Position numbers and translations under genes: made by a program. Shown in pieces: positions 15,304-25,900 of a DNA stretch of 64,000 nt; the stretch's first letter is position 1, and each line of letters starts with the position of its first letter. Source of the DNA: JAPWJZ01 sp964575605 (GTDB lineage Bacteria > Pseudomonadota > Alphaproteobacteria > Micavibrionales > UBA2020); contig CAZNRN010000010.1 in the NCBI GenBank assembly GCA_964575605.1, forward strand, positions 52,845 to 116,844. The letters are read 5' to 3'. The notes beneath the pieces were generated by a model. It worked only from the letters and a program-made list of their open reading frames with translations. It made no database searches and was not told the origin of the DNA.

Positions 15304-15806
15304 CAGCCCACCAGCTTTTCGTAGATGACCAGCCGCGTGCCGCCGTCGTCGATGCCGCGCAGCGCGGTAAAGCCGCATTTGGCGTAGAAGCCGTCGGCCC
15401 CTGCCTCGCCTGCATAGGTATCGCAGCGGATGGCTTTCACCCCGCCGTGGCGCGCCATATCCTCGACCGCCGCCAGCGCTTTGCGCCCGATGCCCTGCCG
15501 CTGTTTGTCGACACGGATAGAGAGCGAGCGCAGGTAAAAGGCGGGATCAGCCGGGTTGGCGAACCATTCGGGGCGGTAATACCCCTTCGCCCGCTGGTCG
15601 AGCGTGAATGTGCCCACCATTTCCCCCGCATCTTCAATCACACAAAGCGGCCCCCCCAAAACCGCGCGCCGGATAACGGGCAGCACGTAAACCCGCGACC
15701 AGTCGCCCGTCACGCCCACACGCCGCGTAAGGTCTTCCGCCGCCGCACGGCGCAGCGCGATAATCGCGGGAATTTCTTTAAGCCGCGCAAGGCGGATGGT
15801 GACCAT
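15303..15806 (-). CDS. GNAT family N-acetyltransferase
   Basis: 167 residues. The GNAT fold is visible: VTIRLARLKEIPAIIALRRAA start, MVGTFTLDQR strand, FYLRSLSIRVDKQRQGIGRKAL with the acetyl-CoA pyrophosphate-binding Q/R-x2-G-x-G/A motif (RQGIGR), IRCDTYAG, and the closing FYAKCGFTALRG. The substrate is unknown. It shares an ATGA overlap with the membrane protein gene that follows, so they form a two-gene unit. Confidence 0.88.
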   Translation of the reverse strand: MVTIRLARLKEIPAIIALRRAAAEDLTRRVGVTGDWSRVYVLPVIRRAVLGGPLCVIEDAGEMVGTFTLDQRAKGYYRPEWFANPADPAFYLRSLSIRVDKQRQGIGRKALAAVEDMARHGGVKAIRCDTYAGEAGADGFYAKCGFTALRGIDDGGTRLVIYEKLVG

Positions 15807-15860
15807 GGAACCCTCTGTCAGGGACAGAGTGGCAGAGCGGACGCCGGCTGTAAAACGAAA

Positions 15861-16298
15861 TCAGACAGGTAACTTGAGTGTCAGGGGTTTCCTGACCGTT
15901 AACGCTTTGCCAAGCGTAGTGACCTTCGTCTCCTCGATAGGATAAAGGTCGTTTGGAATGTTGGAGCGTCCGGAAAAGCGGCCAAAATCCGAGACAAGGC
16001 GACGGAAACGCGCCGGCGCACCCGCAAGGTTTTCAAGCTGGTTGTCATGGCATTCGAAGATACCAGTGACCCTCATCGGTGCACCCTCGAGCGTTTTCAG
16101 GCGGTTGCCGTTGCAATAAAAATTGCCCTGCACAACAAGACTGGAAAAATCCGGCAGCTTTTCAAGCCCGCGGCCGCAGAGGTACACATCGCCCAGCACC
16201 ACGGTCGTCCCGTCGTTGCGCATGAAGGAAATGTTCATGTCCGTGAGCATTTCCTCGGCGTCTGTAAGCCCGCGGATTTTTTTCAGCAGCTTGTTCAA
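15861..16298 (-). CDS. Leucine-rich-repeat-like protein
   Basis: 145 residues, cytoplasmic. Tandem units of about 20 residues are visible: VYLCGRGLEKLPDFSSLVVQG, FYCNGNRLKTLEGAPMRVTG, FECHDNQLENLAGAPARF, with the pattern C-x2-N-x-L-x2-L-x-GAP-x2-V-x-G-x-F. This matches the short LRR proteins known from phages and their hosts, whose role is unknown. The first 30 residues (LKKIRGLTDAEEMLTDMN) are helical. The stop is 10 bp after the start region of the next unit on the same strand, which suggests co-transcription with the 16309 lipoprotein gene. Confidence 0.65.
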   Translation of the reverse strand: MNKLLKKIRGLTDAEEMLTDMNISFMRNDGTTVVLGDVYLCGRGLEKLPDFSSLVVQGNFYCNGNRLKTLEGAPMRVTGIFECHDNQLENLAGAPARFRRLVSDFGRFSGRSNIPNDLYPIEETKVTTLGKALTVRKPLTLKLPV

Positions 16299-16308
16299 GG
16301 CAGTTTCC

Positions 16309-16776
16309 TTACAAGCCCGTTTTCGGCAGGCATTTCACCGAACCCGAAACGGCGGAACCGGTATAGACCGAGCTGGACATGAAGCAGCGCAGGTCGGGGC
16401 GCGACGCGGGCGTGACTTCGTAGAAAGTGTTGGCGCCGATTTTGGTCACGGATTCAATTACCGCCTTGCCCACCGCCGCGGCGAAGGCGCCCGCGGGCTT
16501 GGCCACGCAATCCACGCTGCCGCTGACCGCGCTGCCCGTATAGATGCTGGAATACATGAAGCAGGTGGTGTTAGGGCTGTTGGGAGGCGCGATTTCGTAA
16601 AGGTAGTTGGAGCCGATCTGGGTCGTCGCCACCACGTTTGCAGGCGCAGCGTTGGTGACCGAGGTGCTGACCGTCGCATCGGGCACGGCGGTCTCCGTCG
16701 CGCTGGGCGCGGGCACGCAACCCGTCATGGCTGCGGCGAGGCAAAAAATAGCGGCAAGTTTCGTTGCGGTCTTCAT
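16309..16776 (-). CDS. Lipoprotein with an internal duplication
   Basis: 155 residues. Lipoprotein signal peptide with lipobox MTGC (cysteine at residue 20). A Thr/Ala/Val-rich linker is followed by two near-identical units of about 50 residues: first IGSNYLYEIAPP then CFMYSSIYTGSAVSGSVDC; second IGANTFYEVTP then CFMSSSVYTGSAVSGSVKC. Each unit has two cysteines likely to form a disulphide. The protein is probably anchored in the envelope. No family recognised. Confidence 0.7.
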   Translation of the reverse strand: MKTATKLAAIFCLAAAMTGCVPAPSATETAVPDATVSTSVTNAAPANVVATTQIGSNYLYEIAPPNSPNTTCFMYSSIYTGSAVSGSVDCVAKPAGAFAAAVGKAVIESVTKIGANTFYEVTPASRPDLRCFMSSSVYTGSAVSGSVKCLPKTGL

Positions 16777-16872
16777 CGGCTTTACCCTTTGTTTTCAATT
16801 CTGTAGGAAGAATACAGATTTTTCATAAAAACAGCAAGGGAATGGTAATAAAATCAGCAATTACAAGAGGTT

Positions 16873-16908
16873 AAAAAAGGAAGGCAAGGTTATAAAACCT
16901 TGCCTTCC
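16873..16908 (-). terminator. Rho-independent terminator of the DUF1428 gene
   Basis: Perfect 13-bp stem (GGAAGGCAAGGTT with its complement) around an ATAA loop; read on the minus strand the stem is followed by TTTTTT at 16878-16873. It lies 130 bp after the stop codon of the 17039-17401 gene. Confidence 0.8.
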
Positions 16909-17038
16909 CTGATCCCAGCCAAAAGGCCGGAAAACCGAATTTCAGCGGAGAGGGAAAACTGTTTCTCGTGTAAAACACGGAAATGTTTCCTTCCCCTGCC
17001 CAGCCAATGTGGCAGGCAGAAAAAAGGTTCCGGATATT

Positions 17039-17401
17039 TTATCCCTTCACCATCACTTCAAAACCGCCATAAGCCATTTTCTTGAAGTTGAAGGGCGGGT
17101 TTTTCGGGTCGCACATGTCGTGCATGCGCTCATCGGCCATGACTTTCTTGTTCACGGCGTTGCGGTGCTTTTTCGATTTGTAGACGATCCAGGCGAAAAC
17201 CACGGTTTCGTCTTTCTTCAGCTTCGCGAGCTTGGGGAACGGCAGGCCGAAAGACACGTTCATGTCGTCGCCCGCGGCCTCGTAATAGGCAAGCGCGCCG
17301 TATTCCATCCAGATCTTCGACGCCTTCTGCGCCATGGCTTTATAGGCCTTGAGGTTTTTTTTCGGCACGGGAACGACGAAACCGTCGACGTATTCGGGCA
17401 T
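17039..17401 (-). CDS. DUF1428 family protein
   Basis: 120 residues of the DUF1428 (YbaA-like) alpha+beta barrel family. Typical blocks: YVDGFVVPVPKKNLKAYKAMA, EYGALAYYEAAGDDM, DETVVFAWIVYKSKKHRNAVN and MADERMHDM. Function unknown; structure-based relatives are dimeric ferredoxin-like barrels. It lies just downstream of the YciI gene on the same strand (70 bp), and the two small barrel proteins may be co-transcribed. Confidence 0.85.
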   Translation of the reverse strand: MPEYVDGFVVPVPKKNLKAYKAMAQKASKIWMEYGALAYYEAAGDDMNVSFGLPFPKLAKLKKDETVVFAWIVYKSKKHRNAVNKKVMADERMHDMCDPKNPPFNFKKMAYGGFEVMVKG

Positions 17402-17471
17402 GGGGAACTCCTTTGTTGTTCTGCTGGAATGATACGGATGTGGTTGTGGATTGCAAGACCTGTAAGTACCC

Positions 17472-17840
17472 TCACCCTAAATCAGACATCTCGTACAGCG
17501 GCCGTATTTCAATCACGCTGCGCCCCGGCATGGGGTTGGGGCAGCGCTTGACCCAGCTGACCGCCTCCTCCATATCCTTCACTTCCCAGAGCCAGAAACC
17601 CGCCACCAGCTCGCCCGCCGGCAGGAAGGGCCCATTCACAACCGTGCGCGACGCGCCGTCAAAGGCCACGCGCTTCCCCGCCGACGACGGCTTCAGCCCG
17701 TCCGCAAAGCGCAGGATGCCCGCCGCCTCCAGCTCGTCATTGAACTTGCCCATCTCCTCCATCATCTTCATGGTGTCGGGCGTGGGGTTGAACCCTTTTT
17801 CGCTGTCTTCGGTTGCTTTGACGAGGACGAGTACGCGCAT
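17472..17840 (-). CDS. YciI-like (DGPF-domain) protein
   Basis: 122 residues. Family blocks: VLVLVKATEDSEKG, MGKFNDELEAAGILRFADGLKPS, TVVNGPFLPAGELVAGFWLWEV and MPGRSVIEIRPLYEM. The fold is a dimeric ferredoxin-like barrel (YCII/DGPF), often seen next to ECF sigma factors and as a putative small-molecule enzyme; no such sigma factor lies here. The reaction is unknown. Confidence 0.88.
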   Translation of the reverse strand: MRVLVLVKATEDSEKGFNPTPDTMKMMEEMGKFNDELEAAGILRFADGLKPSSAGKRVAFDGASRTVVNGPFLPAGELVAGFWLWEVKDMEEAVSWVKRCPNPMPGRSVIEIRPLYEMSDLG

Positions 17841-17890
17841 TCTTATATTCCTTACCTGCCCGGTGAAAACGGTTGACCCAAGTTAAACGC

Positions 17891-18898
17891 TTACGGACGC
17901 TTTGGCCATAGATCACGCGCGTCAAACTGGATGCCGGCCTTTGCTCCGGCCGGCGGGGTTTTGGGTTTGGCTGTAGGCATGATGTCGATATCCTGCTCGC
18001 GTATCATTTTTGCAGTAGCGCGGTATGTCGCACCCGCAGGCAGGGATTTCAGGGGATGGGCCTCCAGCCATTCCGCCACCCGCGCGTCGATTTTTACGGC
18101 AACATCGCTGTCGAGCCTTCCGCGGGCTTCGACAAGCGCTTCGCTGATTTTTTCGGGCACGGTTTCCATGCGTTCCGTCGCCGCTTTCAGCCAGAAATAC
18201 ACATCCTCGTCCGGACGTCCGGGGTTCTGCCATGTCCTGCAAAGATAAGCCATGCGCACAAGCGCGTGGAAACTTCCCTGCTCCGCCGCTTTTTGCAGCC
18301 ATTCGGATGCCGTTTTATAATCCTGCGTCACCCCGAGGCCGTCACGGTAAAGCCCCGCAATGCCCATCATGCCGCGCCAGTCGCCGCCGGCCGCCGCCTT
18401 CTGGAACCACTTCATCGCTTCGCTATAATCCGGCTCGAACTTCCCCGGATAGCCCAAACCTGTGCCATCGCGGTAGAAATAGCCCATGTTTGTCTGGTCC
18501 CAGGGCTTGCCGTTTTCCGCCTGCTTGACGAATTTCTCGAATTTGCCCATCTGGGAGCGGTCAATCCACTTCTGCGCTTCCTCGCGATCCTCGGGAACGC
18601 CCTTGCCTTCTTCCAGCATGCAGCCGACGGCATATTGCGCATCTATATGGCCCGCCTCCGCCGCTTTTTTGTACCATTTGAAAGCTTCCACATAATTTAT
18701 CTTGTATGAATCATTCGAACCAAAACGCAGGTATTCACCGAGGGTGTATTGTGCATTTACATCCCCTTCCGCTGCCGCACGCTCGAGAGCCTCGTCTGCG
18801 ACAGCATGTGCGGGAAGGCCGAAAAGAAACATGCAGCAAACAAGCGTCAGTGCCCATTTGCAGACAAAATATTTAAGCCCCGGAAAATGCGCTGCCAT
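17891..18898 (-). CDS. Exported Sel1-repeat protein
   Basis: 335 residues with a Sec signal peptide (hydrophobic WALTLVCCMFLFGLPAHAVA). Sel1-like TPR units follow: AAAEGDVNAQYTLGEYLRFG, AFKWYKKAAEAGHIDAQYAVG, AMKWFQKAAAGGDWRGMMG, ASEWLQKAAEQGSFHALVRMA. The last 110 residues are less regular, with an Ala/Pro/Lys-rich stretch. Sel1 repeats bind proteins; the partner is unknown. AGGGGGGA precedes the ATG by six bases. It is divergent from maeA. Confidence 0.82.
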   Translation of the reverse strand: MAAHFPGLKYFVCKWALTLVCCMFLFGLPAHAVADEALERAAAEGDVNAQYTLGEYLRFGSNDSYKINYVEAFKWYKKAAEAGHIDAQYAVGCMLEEGKGVPEDREEAQKWIDRSQMGKFEKFVKQAENGKPWDQTNMGYFYRDGTGLGYPGKFEPDYSEAMKWFQKAAAGGDWRGMMGIAGLYRDGLGVTQDYKTASEWLQKAAEQGSFHALVRMAYLCRTWQNPGRPDEDVYFWLKAATERMETVPEKISEALVEARGRLDSDVAVKIDARVAEWLEAHPLKSLPAGATYRATAKMIREQDIDIMPTAKPKTPPAGAKAGIQFDARDLWPKRP

Positions 18899-19064
18899 GA
18901 AAATCCCCCCTGAAAGCAGGAATGATAACAGAGACGTTTGGCCGCGAAAATGTCCCCTGAAAACCCCGCCCCCTCAACCCCTTACCCGCCCCTGCTTGCC
19001 CCCCTCCTTGAGGTTATGTATACTGCTGTTGCAACGTCATAGATAAGGCCGTATAACTGAGCGC

Positions 19065-20771
19065 ATGAAGAAAATTTTCAATGCCGCCGCGACGAGGCTG
19101 CGCAAGCTGCTCGGGAAGGAACCCGCGCAGGGATACGACGTGCTGCACGACCCGTCGCAGAATAAATCCACGGCCTTCACGCGCGAGGAGCGCGACGCCA
19201 AGGGGCTGCGCGGGCTGCTGCCCTACCGCGTATCCACGCAGGACGAGCAGGAAGAGCGCGTGCTGAAACAGCTGCGCGGCAAGAAAACAGATATCGACAA
19301 ATACATCTACCTTTCGGCGCTGCAGGACAGGAACGAGAAGCTGTTCTATCAGGTCGCGATGAACAATATCGACGAAGTCATGCCGCTGATCTACACCCCA
19401 ACCGTCGGGCAGGCGTGCCGCGAATTTTCGCATATCTTCCGCAAGCCGCGCGGGCTTTACATCACGCCCGACGACAAGGGCAAAATCCGCGAGATGCTGG
19501 ACAACTGGCCGGAGGCCGACGTGTGCGCGCTGGTGGTGACGGACGGTCAGCGTATTTTGGGCCTCGGCGACCTTGGCGCAAACGGCATGGGCATCCCTAT
19601 CGGAAAACTGGCGCTGTACACCGTTTGCGGCGGCATCGACCCCGCGAAATGCATGCCGGTGATGTTCGACGTCGGCACGAATAACGAAGAAATCCGCAAG
19701 GACCCGCTGTACCTCGGCTACCCGCACCCGCGCGTGACGGGCGCGGAATACGACGCGCTGATGAAGGAATTCATCGCGGCGGTGCAGGACAAATTCCCCA
19801 AGGCCATGGTGCAGTTCGAGGATTTCAAGACCGAAAACGCCTTCCGCCTGCTGGGCGAATACCGCGACAAGGTGACGAGCTTTAACGACGACATACAGGG
19901 CACCGCCGCTGTCGCACTGGCGGGCGTCATGGCCTCGACGCGCGCGACGGGCATTCCGCTGAAAGACCAGCGCATCATGTTTTTGGGCGCAGGCTCGGCC
20001 GCCACAGGCATCGCGGACCTTGTGATGAAGGCCTTGATGGAAGAAGGGTTGAGCGAGGCGGAGGCAAAATCCCGCATTTCGCTGGTCGATTCAAAAGGCC
20101 TTGTCACCGCAGGGCGCGAGAAAATTGAAGACAACAAGAAACCCTTCGCGCAGGACCATGCGCCCGCCTCGCTGCTGGACGCCATCAACGATTTGAAGCC
20201 GACTGTTCTCATCGGCGCGACGGGCACGCCGAATACCTTTACCAAGGAAGTTATCGAGGCGATGACGGCCATCAACGCCAAGCCGGTTATCTTCGCGCTG
20301 TCGAACCCGACATCGCAAGCCGAATGCACGGCGCAGCAGGCTTATGAATGGAGCAAGGGCAAGGCCGTTTTCGCCAGCGGCAGCCCTTTTGCGCCCGTCA
20401 CGCTTGACGGGCAGACGTTCCATCCGGGCCAGGGCAACAACGCCTATATCTTCCCCGGCCTCGGGCTTGGCGTGACGCTGTCGGAGGCGACGAAGATTAC
20501 CGACGGGATGTTCCTTGCCGCCGCGAAAACGCTGGCCGGCATGGTGACGGACGATGATATCAAGAAAGGCGCGCTCTACCCGCCGCTGAAAGACATCCGC
20601 AAGGCATCCGCCGCTATCGCCAAAAGCGTGATTGAAGTGGCTGGCGATGAAAATGTCGCTGGCGTGCCGCAGCAGCCGAACCTCGAGGCCTTTATCGCCA
20701 GGGCGATGTACGACCCCTGCTATTGCAAGAAACCTATGGCGCCCAAGGCACAGCCGAAGTCAGGGCCATAA
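19065..20771 (+). CDS. maeA: NAD-dependent malic enzyme
   Basis: 568 residues, the full length of the SfcA/MaeA class. It oxidatively decarboxylates malate to pyruvate with NAD+. Blocks: PLIYTPTVGQACREFSHIFR (substrate site), VVTDGQRILGLGDLGANGMGIPIGK, FEDFKTENAFRLL, FNDDIQGTAAVALAG (metal ligands) and MFLGAGSAATGIA (NAD fold), then ALSNPTSQAECTAQQAYEW. Ribosome site is weak. The 3' end overlaps the convergent methyltransferase gene by 12 bp. Confidence 0.95.
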   Translation: MKKIFNAAATRLRKLLGKEPAQGYDVLHDPSQNKSTAFTREERDAKGLRGLLPYRVSTQDEQEERVLKQLRGKKTDIDKYIYLSALQDRNEKLFYQVAMNNIDEVMPLIYTPTVGQACREFSHIFRKPRGLYITPDDKGKIREMLDNWPEADVCALVVTDGQRILGLGDLGANGMGIPIGKLALYTVCGGIDPAKCMPVMFDVGTNNEEIRKDPLYLGYPHPRVTGAEYDALMKEFIAAVQDKFPKAMVQFEDFKTENAFRLLGEYRDKVTSFNDDIQGTAAVALAGVMASTRATGIPLKDQRIMFLGAGSAATGIADLVMKALMEEGLSEAEAKSRISLVDSKGLVTAGREKIEDNKKPFAQDHAPASLLDAINDLKPTVLIGATGTPNTFTKEVIEAMTAINAKPVIFALSNPTSQAECTAQQAYEWSKGKAVFASGSPFAPVTLDGQTFHPGQGNNAYIFPGLGLGVTLSEATKITDGMFLAAAKTLAGMVTDDDIKKGALYPPLKDIRKASAAIAKSVIEVAGDENVAGVPQQPNLEAFIARAMYDPCYCKKPMAPKAQPKSGP

Positions 20772-22920
20772 GTCGAGCGCGTGCACGGCCCGCAACGCCG
20801 CGATCATCAGGTGCGCGTCGCGCAGGTTTTCCAAATTTTCAAAAATATCGCGCAGGGTCACATAGACCAGCGGTTCCTTCAGCACCGCGCCCGCGCAATG
20901 CAGCGCGACGGGATAAACGCGCTCCGGCGTGATGCCGAGCGAGGGGTAATAACTCGCCCCCAGCTTCATCGCGCCCGTTGCGCCCAGTTTTCCGGCGGCG
21001 AAAGCGGCGGCTTCGTCTTCGGTGGTGATGTCCTGCGGCAATCGCCACGCGGGCAGCACATATATCGAGCTGTTGCCTTCATACACCTGCGGCGCGGGCA
21101 GGTCGCGGCGTTCCAGCCCCACGCAGATATTCCCCGCGGCATCGCAGGCCAGCGGCAAGGCGGAAACGACATTGGCGCTGGATTTCGCGGGCAGCACGAA
21201 TTCAATCTCGCGCCGCGCCAGTTCGGTCGTGCGGCCGCGGTCGGCGAAGGCGGAGCGTATGTAATGCAGGTATCCCGCGGGCGCTTGCTGCTGTTCCCAT
21301 ACCTTCACGGGCGGCGCGGCAAGCAAATCCGACAGCTTCTTCACCTCTACATTTCCCGCGGGCGGCGGCGTGACATCGGTGCCCAGCCATTTGTCGGGGC
21401 GCTGGCCAAGACGGCGCAGCAGCGCGTAGATGTTCAGCTCCAGCCGCGCCTCGGGCAGCATGCCGACCTGCGCCGCGCGCAGCAAATCCTGCGCGGGATA
21501 GAGCCTGATATCGCCGCTGTCGCTGAAGCCCGCGGTTTCGGGCGGCAGGCGGCGGCTGTGGCGCCCTTCCGCGCCCGTCACAGGGACGAAACAGGCCGAG
21601 ACGATTTCATCCATCATGCCGGGCGAAGGATAATATTTGAGGCAGGCATCCGNNNNNNNNNNCATCCGGAGCCCCCAGCTGCGACACCTCAAGCCCCGCG
21701 CGCGCCGCCAGCTGCGGCAACAACGGTTCGCCGTTGTCGACGATGGCAATCGGCTCCACCACATGCCCCGACCAGTTTTTGTTGTCGAGGTTGGGCGTGC
21801 CGCGCGCGGCGCTGTTGACCAGCGGGCGCGGATAGCCGTGCTTGGCAAAAATCATCAGGCGGCCGTCGGCGCCGGTGTAATAAGGCAGGCAGTCGGCCAC
21901 CGTGCCGGGGCGGGACGCCATGTCATAGGTGCGGCCGGTGGCGGTATTTTTCCAGCTGGTGACTTTCAGGAAGTTTTTTTCGCCCTTCGCGATCGCGCGC
22001 TCGGCCAGCAGCAAACTCGCGCCCTCGGGCACTTTTTCGACGACGGCGATGAACTGGGTGGGCGGATAGCCGCGCTCCTTCCCGTCCTCGCCGTGCAGGA
22101 AAACCTTGCCCTTGTAGCGGTTGTTCAATATCCACGGGTTCCAGAAAGGCGCGGTATGGATGACACGCCCGCCCAGCGCAGCCAGTTCGCGCCGGTAATC
22201 TTCGGGCGTCCACCAGCTGTATTCCTCCAGCACCTCCACATCCCAGCTGTGGCGGTAATCCTTGCGCAAAATGAATTCGTTCGCCCATTTCGCCGACAGG
22301 CGGAAACGGCGGAAGCCTGCGCGCGGGCACGAAACTTCCTCCATGAAAAAACCGCGGTCGCGAGGCTCGTTCAGCGCGCGGGCGGTTTCGGAGAAGGTGA
22401 CCAGCAGTCCCGCATCATCGGCTGTGACATCCAGTAATACAAATTCGTTATCCGGCAGCGCGCAGAAATCGCGGATTACCATGATGCCGCCGTCGTTCAG
22501 CACGGCCATCTGGTTGCGCAGCGCGTTCACCACGCGCGCAGGATCGTACCGGTTGAAACTCAGCACGTGGTGCAGCACGCTGGAATTCAGGATGCCGTCA
22601 AAACGCCCCAGCGCCGCATGGGGTTTTTCGATATCGCCTTCCTCGAACGACAAATTGGGCAGTTTATACGTCTCGCGCCCGTGCTTGACCACTTCGGGGT
22701 TGATGTCGATGCCCACGACTTTCACAGAGGGGTTCAGCTGCGCGAACTGGAACGAGCCAAGGCCCGAGCCGCAGCCCATATCGGCGATCACCGCACCGGG
22801 GCGCAACAAAAAATGCGCGGCGGTGACCGCCAGTTTCTGCTGCATGGTCTTGTCCATGCCCGCGAAATAGCGGTCGTAATCGCTCGCCTGCCCGCGCGCC
22901 TGTGTGGCGTAGGCGGTCAT
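20760..22920 (-). CDS. SAM-dependent methyltransferase with a degenerate Nudix-like C-terminal domain (broken by an assembly gap)
   Basis: Read as one gene of about 714 residues once the ten-N gap at 21653-21662 is closed. The N-terminal half is a class I methyltransferase (VIADMGCGSGLGSFQFAQ near residue 43, VVGIDINPEVV, FDGILNSSVLHHV, GGIMVIRDF). The middle is a region with many Trp/Tyr and unknown role. The C-terminal part (LPLACDAAGNICVGLERRD, then TTEDEAAAFAAGKLG, then YYPSLGITPERVYPVALHC) looks like a Nudix fold with a decayed Nudix box. Both sides of the gap end in the hexamer CGGATG; merging them joins the two halves in frame (GAPD-ACLKYY). The ATG overlaps the RTX stop (ATGA), so it follows the RTX gene in one operon. 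Substrate unknown. Confidence 0.7.
21653..21662. other. Assembly gap (10 N) inside the methyltransferase gene
   Basis: Scaffold placeholder, true length unknown. The flanks share CATCCG (GCATCCG before, CATCCGG after), so the contig ends may simply overlap by six bases; closing it removes 16 bases and restores one reading frame. Confidence 0.9.
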
Positions 22921-25900
22921 GTCACGAGGATGCCGGCGGTCTGCAATTCGTCAAGCGTGAAGATAGCAAGGCCGGTGAAGCCGTCCAGCAACAGCGCCTC
23001 GGTGTAATTTCGAGTGCCGAAATAATCCACCGCGATAATCGTGTCGCCGTTCAGTTCCTGGATGCTGATATAATCCTCCAGTACGCCGAAAGACTGGATG
23101 ACGTCGCTGACGTCGATCTTGTCGCCCTGTGCCAGCGAGAAACCGCGGCCGATATCGGGGCCATAGGCCAGTGACACCCTTTCCACGGCGTAGGTATCGG
23201 CCCCGTTACCGCCGTCCAGCGTATCGACGCCCGTGCCGCCCGTGAGGTAGTCATCGCCGAGGCCGCCCTTCAGCAGGTCGTCGCCGCCCTGGCCAGACAG
23301 GTAATCGTTTCCGCCCAGGCCGTCCAGCGTATTACGCTCGCCGTTGCCCGCCAGCAGTTCGCCGTTGTTGCTGCCCGTCGCGTTGATTTCTTCCTCGCCC
23401 ACCAGCTGCAGGCCCTCGATATTGATCGGGATGGTGTAGGAGATATAGGAATAAACGCCGTCCTGCACGCCCTCGCCGGCGTTTTCCAGCACCTGGTCGC
23501 CCGCGGTGTTGACCACATAAGTGTCGCTGCCGTCGCCGCCGGTCATGATGTCCGCGCCGTCGCCGCCGTCGAGTGAATCGTCCCCGTCACCGCCGACGAT
23601 GATATCGTTGCCGCCCATGCCCGACAGGTGGTTGCTGAATGAATTGCCGATGAGGATATTGGCCGTGCCGTTGCCGGTGCCGTCGATGCTAAAGCCCGCC
23701 TGCAGGTTGAGGTTTTCAATGCCCGCGCCCAGCGTCGTGGTGGCGGTGGCCAGCACGATGTCATAGCCGCCGGAATCCGTCGCGCGGTCCTCGGGATCGT
23801 CGACGATGAAGACGTCGTTGCCGGCGCCGCCAGACATGAAATCGGCGCCGAGGCCGCCGTCAAGCGTGTTGTCGCCCGCGTTGCCGATCAGCGTATTGTC
23901 GCCGCCGTTGCCCGTGCCGTCGATAGCGGCCGTGCCCAGGAGCTTGAGGTTCTCGAATTCGGCGTCCAGCAGCATAGAGATATAAGACTGGATAGTGTCG
24001 GTGCCCTCGCCCGGCGACTCGATATACACGTCGCCGATATTGTCGACGACGTAGGTGTCGTTGCCACGCCCGCCCGCCATGGTGTCAGCGCCGCCCATGC
24101 CGTCCAGCGTGTTCGCGCCGACGTTGCCAGTCAGCGTGTTCACGGCGCCGTCACCGATCGCTTTCCAGTTGCCGGTGCCCAGCAGCACGATATTCTCGAT
24201 ATCCGTCAGCACGGTGAAATTCGCATCCACCAGCACGCTGTCGCTGCCACCCGAGTCAATAACGACATCGCCCTTGCCGATGATATAGGTGTCGTCGCCA
24301 AGCCCGCCGTTCAGCGTGTTGATGGCGCTGTTACCGATCAGCGTGTTGTTGCCGGTATTGCCCGTCAGGTTGAACACGCCCGTGCCGGTCAGCGTCAGGT
24401 TTTCGATGTCGAGGCGCGCCGTGATGTCGTAGCTGGCAAAGCCCTGCACGATGGTGTCGTTGCCCGAGCTGTCGACCACGACGGTGTCCAGCGCGTCGAT
24501 AACATAGGTGTCGTCGCCGTCGCCGCCGTCCAGGATATTCGCGGCCACGTTGCCCGTCAGGATGTTGCCCAGCGTGTTGCCCGTGCCGTTCACGGCTGCG
24601 ACGCCGGTCAGGGTCAGGTTTTCAAGTTCCGCACCCAGCGTATAGGTCAGCCCGGTCATGACGGTGTCGTTGCCGCCCCCCGCCGCCTCGATAAGCGTAT
24701 CCGCCAGCGTGTCGACGATATAGGTGTCGTTGCCGCCAAGGCCGACGAGGCTGTCCGCGCCAGCGCCGCCGTCCAGCGTGTTGTTGCCGTTGTTGCCGGT
24801 GATGGTATTGTCACCCGCGTTGCCTGTCGCATTGATATTGCCCAGGCCCGACAGGCGCATGTTTTCGAGGGTCGAAATCAGCGCCATCGAGAACGAGGTT
24901 TCCAGCGTGTCGTTGCCGCCAGCGTCGATGATGATGTCNNNNNNNNNNAGGATATTCACGCCCGCATCGCCCGCCGCCGTCCAGGCGCCGATGCCCAGCA
25001 GCAGGATGTTTTCAAGCGTTGCCGTGACGTTGTTGCTGTAATTGGTCGCAACGGTGTCGTTGCCGCCAGCGTCGATGATGATGTCGGTGGGGTCTGCAAC
25101 ATAGGTGTCGTTGCCAAGGCCGCCGTCCAGCGTGTTCTTCCCCTTGTTCCCGGTCAGCGTGTTGTCGAGCCCGTTGCCGAAGGCGTGGATGGCCGAGGTG
25201 CCCGTCAGCTCGAGGTTTTCAAGCTCGGCGCCCAGCGTCCAGGTGATGGAGGAAAACACCTTGTCCGACGTGCCTTCGCCCGCCAGTTCAACGACGGTGT
25301 CGCCCGTGCCCACGACATAGCTGTCATTGCCGTCGCCGCCCGCCAGAACGTTGGCGGCATTGTTGCCGGTCAGCGTATTGGCGACGCTGTTGCCCGTGCC
25401 GTTGATGGCCGCGGTACCGGTCAGCACCAGGTTCTCGAAATTCGCCGCAAGGGTGAACGTCAGCAGCGAGCGGATGGTGTCGGTGCCTTCGCCGGGGTTT
25501 TCGGTCAGCACGTCGGTCAGCGTGTCGATGACGTAAGTGTCGTTGCCGTCGCCGCCCGCCAGCGTATCGATGCCAAGCCCGCCGTCCAGCGTGTTGTTGC
25601 CGACGTTGCCTGTGATGGTGTTGTTGAGCGCGTTACCCGTGCCGTTAATGTTGCCGATGCCCGTCAGCTGCAGGATTTCGATCTCGTTGCCCAGCTTGAA
25701 ATTCGCTGAGGCGCGCACGGTGTCGGTGCCTTCGCCCGCCTTTTCCGTCACGTTGTCTCGGCTGTCGTCGACGATGTAGAGGTCGTTGCCGATGCCGCCT
25801 GTCAGCCTGTCCGCGCCGCCCGCGCCGTCCAGCGTGTCGTCGCCGCCCAGGCCGCTGAGGTTGTTGTTGCCCGAGCTGCCGATCATGATGTTATTGAGTA

